Shown one piece after another: positions 1 through 5,198 of a DNA stretch of 6,426 bases; the stretch's first letter is position 1, and every line of letters starts with the position of its first letter. The position numbers and the translations under genes are program-made. The notes below the pieces were generated by a model that was not told the origin of the DNA, did no database searches, and saw only the letters and a program-made list of their open reading frames with translations. Origin of the DNA: Planctomycetota bacterium (GTDB lineage: Bacteria > Planctomycetota > UBA1135); contig JACNJP010000131.1 of the NCBI GenBank assembly GCA_014382465.1, positions 1 to 6,426 of the forward strand. Direction: 5' to 3'.

Positions 1-1
1 G

Positions 2-448
2 GCCTTGCCGGACGGGGGGGCCGGCGCCGCCCGGTCGCGCGAGGGCCTGCGGGCGCCCGGGGCGCATGCGCGCGACGGCTTCCGCGTGATCGAGGGCCCC
101 ACCCTGGGGGTGCTGCTGGACGGCTCGTGGCGCGAGTACGCCCGCCAGCCGCGCGAGTGCCACATGCAGCTGCTGCGGCAGGTGGTGAGCCCGCTGGGGG
201 TCTACAATTGCCCGGCGCACCGCGGGGTCCAAAAGGCGCGCATCGGCGGCGCGGCGGCCTGGGCCGACGCTTCGGCCGTGGGCGGCACCGCGCGGCTGCT
301 GGAGGGCTTCGACGCCTCGGTCGAGTGCCGCGAGGTCACCTGCCTCTACAACCCGGTGAACCACTTCCTCGAGGAGCTGGTGTCCGGCGGCGCCGACCTG
401 GAGGCGGCGATCGAGCGCCTGCCCGACCTCGGCGACACCTTCCTGTGA
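2..448 (+). CDS. C-terminal part of a probable radical SAM protein with SPASM/twitch-like domain (5' end outside window)
   Basis: The reading frame is open from the first bases, so the N-terminus and any CxxxCxxC radical SAM core lie upstream. About 148 codons remain. Counting from the codon at 5, cysteines fall at 52, 69, 108 and 113. The stretch CHMQLLRQVVSPLGVYNC, with a Gly shortly before the second Cys, resembles the start of SPASM/twitch auxiliary iron-sulfur domains, and CREVTC followed by LYNP resembles the later cysteine pair. Known members use the auxiliary cluster to bind or orient a substrate for radical chemistry; the substrate here cannot be read. The stop TGA shares its A with the ATG of the methyltransferase that follows, implying one operon and translational coupling. 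The family call is inferred from cysteine spacing alone, because the diagnostic core is missing. Another iron-sulfur or zinc-binding C-terminal domain is possible. Confidence 0.6.
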   Translation, partial: ALPDGGAGAARSREGLRAPGAHARDGFRVIEGPTLGVLLDGSWREYARQPRECHMQLLRQVVSPLGVYNCPAHRGVQKARIGGAAAWADASAVGGTARLLEGFDASVECREVTCLYNPVNHFLEELVSGGADLEAAIERLPDLGDTFL

Positions 449-1110
449 TGGCCGAGTCGCGGTCGCGCGAGCTGCGGGCGTCCTACGAGGCGGAGGGCGT
501 CGCCGAGCACTACGCCGGCGGCCGCTGGTCGGGCAGCCGCCACGCCCGCCGCACCCACCGCAAGGAGCTGCGGCAGGTGGCCAGGCTGCTGGGCTGGGCC
601 GCGGAAGCGTCGGGCGGCGCCCTCGGCGCGGTGCTCGACGTCCCGTGCGGCGCCGGGCGCTTCCAGCCGCTGCTCGTGGCGTCCGCCGGCCGGGTGACCG
701 CCGCCGACGTCGCGCGGCCGATGGTGGAGCGGGCGCGGGGAAGCGGCGGGATCCCGGCCGCGCCGCCGCTGCAGGCTTCGGCCGCCGCCCTGCCTTTCGC
801 CGCGGACAGCTTCGACCTGGTGTTCTGCTTCCGGCTGCTGCACCACTTCGCCCAGCCGGCGGAGCGGCAGGCGGTGCTGGCGGAGCTGGCCCGGGTCAGC
901 CGCCGCTGGGCTCTGGTGAGCTACTTCGACGCCGCGAGCTTCCAGGCCTGGCGTCACCGGGTGCGAGGCCGCCGGACGGTGCGCTTCGCCCAGTCGAACC
1001 GCGCCTTCGACCAGGAATCGGCGGCCGCCGGCTTCGCGCCGCGCCGCCGGCTGTGGGTCGCGCGCGGGATCAGCGAGCAGGTGCTGGCGCTGCTGGAGCG
1101 CGGGTCGTGA
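448..1110 (+). CDS. class I SAM-dependent methyltransferase
   Basis: This 220-residue protein has a compact Rossmann-type methyltransferase fold. Motif I is VLDVPCGAGRF (residues 62-72), which binds S-adenosylmethionine. The acidic end of strand 2 is in VTAADVA (Asp87). The region LPFAADSFDLVFC followed by RLLHHF (115-134) is the usual post-motif in the Methyltransf_11/25 type, and LAELARVSRRWALVSYF (145-160) forms the following helix and strand. The enzyme should transfer a methyl group from SAM; the acceptor is unknown. The ATG at 448-450 overlaps the upstream stop by one base and has no clear Shine-Dalgarno, which fits translational coupling. Its stop overlaps the next start by four bases (GTGA). 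The same frame is open further upstream, but that stretch is an Arg/Gly/Ala-rich shadow of the preceding gene, so 448 is preferred. Its place between a radical SAM-like protein and a WaaP-like kinase suggests modification of a shared metabolite or surface glycan (inference). Confidence 0.88.
   Translation: MAESRSRELRASYEAEGVAEHYAGGRWSGSRHARRTHRKELRQVARLLGWAAEASGGALGAVLDVPCGAGRFQPLLVASAGRVTAADVARPMVERARGSGGIPAAPPLQASAAALPFAADSFDLVFCFRLLHHFAQPAERQAVLAELARVSRRWALVSYFDAASFQAWRHRVRGRRTVRFAQSNRAFDQESAAAGFAPRRRLWVARGISEQVLALLERGS
1095..1098 (+). promoter_or_regulatory. Shine-Dalgarno GGAG for the kinase gene
   Basis: GGAG lies eight bases before the GTG at 1107, inside the end of the methyltransferase gene. 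It supports the GTG at 1107 as the kinase start over later GTG codons such as the one near 1137, and it fits a four-base GTGA overlap. Confidence 0.5.
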
Positions 1111-1856
1111 GCGCGTGCGCCTTCCCGGAGGGCGCGGTGGTCGAGCGGCTGGTCGACGCGGCCACGGTCCGGGTCGAGGTGGTCGAGCTCGTCGACGGCC
1201 GCCGGGTGGTGCGCAAGCTCTATTCCTTCCCGCGGCTGGAGCAGCGGCTGCGCGGCGCCTCGCGCCACTCCTGGCTCGGGCGGCCCAAGGGCGAGCGGGA
1301 GGCCGCCAACCTCGAGCGGCTGGCGCGCGGCGGCGCCGCGGTGCTCGCGCCGCTGGGATGGGGAAGCCGGCGGGACCGGCTCGGCTTCGTCCGCGAGAGT
1401 TGGCTGGTGCTGCCCTACCTGGAGCGGCGGGCGACCCTGGAGCAGATCCTTTGCGGGGCGGCGGAGGTCCCGGGAGCGGGGGAGGAGGGCGCGCTGTGGC
1501 GCGAAGTCGGCGTGAGCGTGCGGCGGATCCACGACCTCGGCTGCTTCTACCGCGACCTGCGGCCGCGCAACCTGCTGGTGGCTCCGGGAGACCTGCGTTG
1601 GATCGACGCCTCCAAGTCGCGCTGGACGCCAGCGCCGCTGCCGCGTCCGCTGGCGGCGGAGGACCTGGCGGGCTTCCTCTTGCCGCTCGATCTGGCACCG
1701 CGGCGCGCCGCTCAGGTCTGGTCGGCCTTCCGGGAGGGTTATTGCGACTTCGAGGATCTCGCAGAGCTGGAGGAATTGCCGCGCGAGCTGGGCTGGGGCG
1801 GCAGGCGGCGGCTCAGGAAATGCGTCGCGAGGGAGCGGGATCGGCTGCGGGTTTGA
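1107..1856 (+). CDS. lipopolysaccharide kinase-like protein (WaaP/Kdo kinase/InaA type, protein-kinase fold)
   Basis: This 249-residue protein has the small kinase-like fold of the WaaP/KdkA/InaA group, which phosphorylates heptose or Kdo in the lipopolysaccharide core at the cytoplasmic face. Visible motifs are VVRKLY with the likely ATP-binding Lys37, REAANLERL with a helix-C Glu at 65, LVLPYLE at the hinge (100-106), RDLRPRNLLV (149-158) with catalytic Asp150 and metal-binding Asn155, and LRWIDASKS (163-171) with Asp167 in the position of the DFG aspartate. The usual His of HRD is Tyr148, and DFG is replaced by DAS; such changes are common among sugar and LPS kinases. The GTG start overlaps the methyltransferase stop by four bases and has a GGAG eight bases upstream. 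It ends the operon visible here. Phosphorylation of a surface-glycan sugar is inferred from the family; an aminoglycoside-type or regulatory kinase cannot be excluded. Confidence 0.75.
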   Translation: MSACAFPEGAVVERLVDAATVRVEVVELVDGRRVVRKLYSFPRLEQRLRGASRHSWLGRPKGEREAANLERLARGGAAVLAPLGWGSRRDRLGFVRESWLVLPYLERRATLEQILCGAAEVPGAGEEGALWREVGVSVRRIHDLGCFYRDLRPRNLLVAPGDLRWIDASKSRWTPAPLPRPLAAEDLAGFLLPLDLAPRRAAQVWSAFREGYCDFEDLAELEELPRELGWGGRRRLRKCVARERDRLRV

Positions 1857-1938
1857 AGCCGCCGGGCGGGCTTTCGTGTGCGATACTTCTCCTTCCTGGC
1901 TCTTTTCGCGGGCTCCCTCCCTCCGAACCACCGAGTCG

Positions 1939-3453
1939 ATGAGCAGCCTCCACCTTCTCCTCCCCCTCGCCCTGCTCCCCCTCCTGGCCGCGTGCTCCGG
2001 CTCCTCCGGCGCCGCCAATGCCGCCGCCGGCGGCTCGAAGCAGAGCGCGCTCGACCGGCAGTTGCGGTCGCTGATCGCGGCGCGCGGCCTGACCGGGGAT
2101 CCGGCCGCCGGGCGCGAGCTGCCCGGCATCGACGACCCGCTGGCGCAGCTCGGCAAGCGGCTGTTCTTCACCAAGGCGCTGGGCGGCCAATTCGATTCGT
2201 CCTGCGCCTCCTGCCATCACCCGAACCTCGGCGGCGGCGACGACCTGGTGCTGCCCACGGGCGTCGACGCCGAGGTCCCGCACCTGCTCGGCCCGGGGCG
2301 GCGCCAAGCCTTCGGCACGCCGGGCTTCGACGGCGGGCCGACGGTGCCGCGCAACTCGCCGACCACCTTCAACCTCGGCCTCTACGACAGCTCGATGTTC
2401 TGGGACAGCCGGGTCGAGAGCCTCGGCAAGACTCCGGGCATGAACGGCGGCGACGGCCTGGGCATCGACACCCCGGACAGCTTCGGCTTCGGCCAGGCCG
2501 ACCCCGCCGCCGGCGACAACCTGGTGATGGCGCAGGCGCGCTTCCCGGTGACCTCGCGCGACGAGATGAAGGGCTACTTCTTCGAGTTCGGCTCGTGGAA
2601 CGACGTCATCCGCGACCACCTGGCAGCGCGCATGGGCGGCTACGGCGTCGGCGCCGGCGAGATTTCCGACTCCTGGCTGCCGTACTTCCGGGGCGCCTAC
2701 GACTCGCTCGGCAGCGCCGAGGAGCTGATCACCTACGAGAACATCTCGCGGGCGATCGCCGAGTACCAGCGCTCGCAGGTGTTCGTCGACAACCCCTGGT
2801 TCGATTACGTGAAGGGCGCGGACTTCGCCATCTCGGAGGCGGCCAAGCGCGGCGCGGTGCTGTTCTACAGCGACCCCGCCGCCGGCGGCGCCGGCTGCTA
2901 CCAGTGCCACACCGGCGACTTCTTCACCGACGAGCAGCACTACACCCTGGCGATGCCGCAGGTCGGCCGCGGCAAGGGCGACGGCCACCTCAACGGTCCC
3001 GAGGACTACGGCCGCTTCTACGAGACCGGCCACCCGGACCACAAGTTCGCCTTCCGCACCCCCAACCTGCTCAACGTCGCCGTGACCGGCCCGTGGAACC
3101 ACTGCGGCTCCTACACCACCCTCGAGGCGGTGATCTACCACCACTGCCAGCCGGTCGACGCCGTCGCCAACTACGACTTCAACCAGCTCCCGCCGGAGGT
3201 CCAGACCACCTACACCCTGCAGGTGACCAACGACGCCCTCAACCAGCTCCTGATCTACCGCGCCAGCGGGGTCAAGACGATCCAGGACGTGCCGGTCACG
3301 CCCCAGGGGCTGGCCGACCTGGTCGAGTTCCTGCACACCCTGACCGACCCCTGCGTCCTCGACCCCGACTGCATGGAGCCCTGGGTCCAGCGCGACCACG
3401 GCTTCGACCAGCACCTCCTGCTGGCCCACGACCAGGGCGGGGAGGAGCTGTAA
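1939..3453 (+). CDS. lipoprotein di-heme cytochrome c peroxidase (CcpA/MauG family)
   Basis: This 504-residue protein is a complete bacterial di-heme peroxidase-family enzyme, expected to act outside the inner membrane and reduce hydrogen peroxide with electrons from a c-type cytochrome, or to carry out a MauG-like oxidation. The N-terminus is a hydrophobic Leu/Pro-rich signal ending in LAAC, so Cys19 should be lipidated. The haem sites are CASCH (89-93) and CYQCH (320-324). Family signatures include PRNSPTTFN (137-145), MFWDSR (153-158), FRTPNLLNV (372-380) and PWNHCGSYTTLEAV (385-398), where Cys389 stands in the usual Asn/Asp place of the HNG motif. A Cys pair lies near the end (DPCVLDPDC). 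The haem sites are 231 residues apart, wider than the roughly 150-170 of classical members. An in-frame ATG at 1876 would add 21 residues and bury the signal peptide, so 1939 is preferred, although no strong Shine-Dalgarno precedes either. It is separated from the kinase by 82 bases and is probably its own unit. Confidence 0.92.
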   Translation: MSSLHLLLPLALLPLLAACSGSSGAANAAAGGSKQSALDRQLRSLIAARGLTGDPAAGRELPGIDDPLAQLGKRLFFTKALGGQFDSSCASCHHPNLGGGDDLVLPTGVDAEVPHLLGPGRRQAFGTPGFDGGPTVPRNSPTTFNLGLYDSSMFWDSRVESLGKTPGMNGGDGLGIDTPDSFGFGQADPAAGDNLVMAQARFPVTSRDEMKGYFFEFGSWNDVIRDHLAARMGGYGVGAGEISDSWLPYFRGAYDSLGSAEELITYENISRAIAEYQRSQVFVDNPWFDYVKGADFAISEAAKRGAVLFYSDPAAGGAGCYQCHTGDFFTDEQHYTLAMPQVGRGKGDGHLNGPEDYGRFYETGHPDHKFAFRTPNLLNVAVTGPWNHCGSYTTLEAVIYHHCQPVDAVANYDFNQLPPEVQTTYTLQVTNDALNQLLIYRASGVKTIQDVPVTPQGLADLVEFLHTLTDPCVLDPDCMEPWVQRDHGFDQHLLLAHDQGGEEL

Positions 3454-3463
3454 GAAAGAAGAT

Positions 3464-3529
3464 GGTGTCAGGCTCATCCGTATGGTTTCGACGGGGAGCC
3501 CGCGAAACCATACGGATGAGCCTGACACC
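3464..3529. repeat. long perfect palindrome (27-bp inverted repeat), REP/MITE-like
   Basis: The arms 3464-3490 and 3503-3529 are exact reverse complements over 27 bases, starting GGTGTCAGGC and ending GCCTGACACC. The 12-base centre can itself pair (CGGG with CCCG around GAG) beside a single bulged A, so the whole 66 bases can fold into one hairpin. It begins 10 bases after the peroxidase stop and ends 44 bases before the sigma-factor ATG. There is no T-run after the stem on the plus strand, so it is not a classical intrinsic terminator for the peroxidase, though it could still stop transcription or protect the mRNA end. Outer GGTGTCAGG/CCTGACACC ends recall REP-type or IS200/IS605-related mobile palindromes in many environmental genomes (recollection, not searched). 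No transposase gene and no clear target duplication is seen. Confidence 0.85.
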
Positions 3530-3573
3530 CTGAAACGCGGCCGGGACCGGCGGTGTGGTCTATTGCAGTGACG

Positions 3574-5196
3574 ATGGACGCCCGCCCTCCGCTCGACGCC
3601 GACGCCCTGCTGGCAAACGCCGGCTGGGTGCGGAGGCTCGCCTTCGGCCTCCTGGGAGACGCCGCGGCGGCCGACGACGTCGTCCAGGAGACCTGGATGG
3701 CGGCGCTACGGCACCCGGAGCAGGCGCGGCACCCGTCGTGGCTGGCGACCGTGGCGCGCAACCTGGCGCTGAACCGGAAGCGCTCGGCGGCGCGGCGGTT
3801 GGGTCGGGAGCTGCGGGTGGCGGAATCGGCGGAGAGTTATCCCGGGACCGGCGAGGCCGTGGAGCGTGCGGAGGCCCATCGGATCCTAGTCGAGGCGGTG
3901 CTGGGGCTTCCTGATCCCTATCGATCGGCCATCCTGATGCGTTTCTTCGACGGGCGGAGGCCGCATGAAATCGCGGCGTCGACCGGCTTGCCGGCTGCCA
4001 CCGTCCGCACCCACCTCGCGCGCGGGCTGGCGAAGCTGCGTGGGGAACTGCGCGGCAAGCTCGGCCGCGACTGGCGCGGCTGTTGCGTTCTCCTGCTGCC
4101 GGAGCCGGAGCTCGGCGCCCTCCTTTCCCCCTTGCTTCTGATCGCGATGAAGAAACTCCTCTGGCTGATCCCGGTGGCCGCAGTGGTGGTGCTCGCGGTC
4201 GTAGTTGGTTCCAATCCAGCAACGGGTTCGAAAGAAACGCCGAGAGTCGATGCCGCCTCGAGCGCCCTTCTCCCCGAAGCTCTCGACCAGGATTCAGAGG
4301 CCTCCTTGAACCACCCGCAGGCCCGGGTGCCCTTGGACCTCGGCGAGGGGCAACTCGGCCAGGCCGTGACCGAACCCGCGCTCAGGCTGAGAGTGGCAGA
4401 CGCCAGCGGCAACCCGCTCGCCGGCATCCCAGTGTTCCCGTGGCTGCGACACTGGGGGCGAGACGATCAAGACCGCACCGTCCGTCTCGCCGGCCTCGGA
4501 ACGCCCGCGCCGCTGCCAGCGGCCCTCCAGTGGCTGCGCCTGCATCCGCCGATCTCGGGCGTGGATGGCCTTGTCCTCATCCACGACCCCGGGTCCCTCG
4601 CGGGAGGCACTCTCGACATCGGCGGCCGCGACTACGTGATGACGCCGGTTCCCATCCCGGGCACCGGTTTGGAGCATGGAATCGATCTCGGCACCGTAAC
4701 CCTGGAGCGCGGCTGCCGCTTCTCCGGTCGGGTCGTGGACGAGGCGGGAATGCCGGTGCCGAACGCGGTCGTCCATCTGCTGGGCACCGAGCGACCGCAC
4801 GTCGGGCCGCAGCTGTACGGAGAGGATCCTCAAGCCTCCTATGGGCACCACCTGAGGACCGACGGGGAAGGCGCCTTCGACTTCCTCGCCGCCCCGCGCG
4901 GGCGGCACTGGGTCGGGATATCGACCGACTCCCACATCGAACAACTCGCCGGCCAAGTGGAACTCCGGCCCGAGGAGCAGGTCCGGGACCACCGATTGGT
5001 CCTGGAGCGGGCCGGAGCGGTCGAACTCTGGGTGACCGATGCTGCGAACGCGCCGATCCATAGAGCCCGAGTCTCTTTCATGCGGGTACCGCAAGCAGGA
5101 AACCGGATCGGCCAATTCTTCCACCAGGTGCGTGAAGTCGACGCCGAGGGCCGGGCCGTGATCACGGGACTGGAGGAAGGAACCACGGTCAACTGA
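3574..5196 (+). CDS. ECF-type sigma factor fused to a transmembrane segment and extracytoplasmic carboxypeptidase-regulatory-like repeats (frame interrupted at 5194)
   Basis: Sigma region 2 covers residues 12-76, with DDVVQETW (34-41) in the core-binding helix and WLATVARNLALNRKR (56-70) in the -10 recognising part. Sigma region 4 covers about 104-160, with LPDPYRSAILMRFFDG and a helix-turn-helix HEIAASTGLPAATVRTHLAR (131-150) for -35 contact. A hydrophobic linker (171-191) leads to MKK and a strong transmembrane segment, LLWLIPVAAVVVLAVVVGS (195-213); positive charges before it predict sigma inside and the C-terminus outside. The rest, 214-540, has beta-sandwich modules of the carboxypeptidase-regulatory type: LRVADASGNPLAGIPV (272-287), a clear one at 381-450 (GRVVDEAGMPVPNAVV ... 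TDGEGAFDF), and 482-538. ATG 3574 was chosen; GTG codons at 3553 and 3568 are alternatives and none has a clear Shine-Dalgarno. The TGA at 5194 is premature, since the next frame continues the repeats. The sigma and TM calls are firm; a sensory role is inferred. Confidence 0.85.
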   Translation: MDARPPLDADALLANAGWVRRLAFGLLGDAAAADDVVQETWMAALRHPEQARHPSWLATVARNLALNRKRSAARRLGRELRVAESAESYPGTGEAVERAEAHRILVEAVLGLPDPYRSAILMRFFDGRRPHEIAASTGLPAATVRTHLARGLAKLRGELRGKLGRDWRGCCVLLLPEPELGALLSPLLLIAMKKLLWLIPVAAVVVLAVVVGSNPATGSKETPRVDAASSALLPEALDQDSEASLNHPQARVPLDLGEGQLGQAVTEPALRLRVADASGNPLAGIPVFPWLRHWGRDDQDRTVRLAGLGTPAPLPAALQWLRLHPPISGVDGLVLIHDPGSLAGGTLDIGGRDYVMTPVPIPGTGLEHGIDLGTVTLERGCRFSGRVVDEAGMPVPNAVVHLLGTERPHVGPQLYGEDPQASYGHHLRTDGEGAFDFLAAPRGRHWVGISTDSHIEQLAGQVELRPEEQVRDHRLVLERAGAVELWVTDAANAPIHRARVSFMRVPQAGNRIGQFFHQVREVDAEGRAVITGLEEGTTVN

Positions 5197-5198
5197 CC
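5188..5198 (+). other. frameshift site breaking the sigma-fusion gene
   Basis: The upstream frame reads GTC AAC TGA and stops, while the downstream frame reads CTG ACC GTC CAA and stays open to the window end. One extra C at 5193/5194 (GTC AAC CTG ACC) would join them into TTVNLTVQAS, a natural beta-strand sequence. No X-XXY-YYZ slippery heptamer or poly-A/T run is present, so programmed frameshifting is unlikely. A one-base deletion in a CC pair, real or from sequencing, is the simplest reading. Confidence 0.75.

Noticed and set aside
127..447. In-frame N-terminal extension of the methyltransferase from an ATG-like start at 127
   Set aside because: The added residues are Arg/Gly/Pro/Ala-rich shadow sequence of the radical SAM-like gene; the methyltransferase begins naturally at 448.
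1857..1874. GC-rich stem followed by CTTTC after the kinase gene, as a terminator
   Set aside because: Only four base pairs (AGCC with GGCT) form before mismatches, and the T-run is just three bases.
1879..1887. Possible extended -10 box TGCGATACT upstream of the peroxidase gene
   Set aside because: It matches only four of six -10 bases and has no -35 box at usual spacing (TTGAAG lies about 23 bases upstream), so it is too weak to annotate.
1813..3528. Long minus-strand open frame of 571 codons opposite the peroxidase gene
   Set aside because: Its Val/Gly/Ala-rich translation has no domain, and it mirrors a strongly supported peroxidase gene. Long antisense frames are expected at this GC content.
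3464..3540. Palindrome as a standard Rho-independent terminator of the peroxidase gene
   Set aside because: The stem is strong, but the bases after it (CTGAAACGCG) contain no U-tract on the plus strand.
3531..3564. Possible ECF-type autoregulated promoter (GAAAC ... GTCTA) before the sigma gene
   Set aside because: The spacing of about 21 bases between the elements exceeds the usual 15-17, and the elements are short enough to occur by chance.
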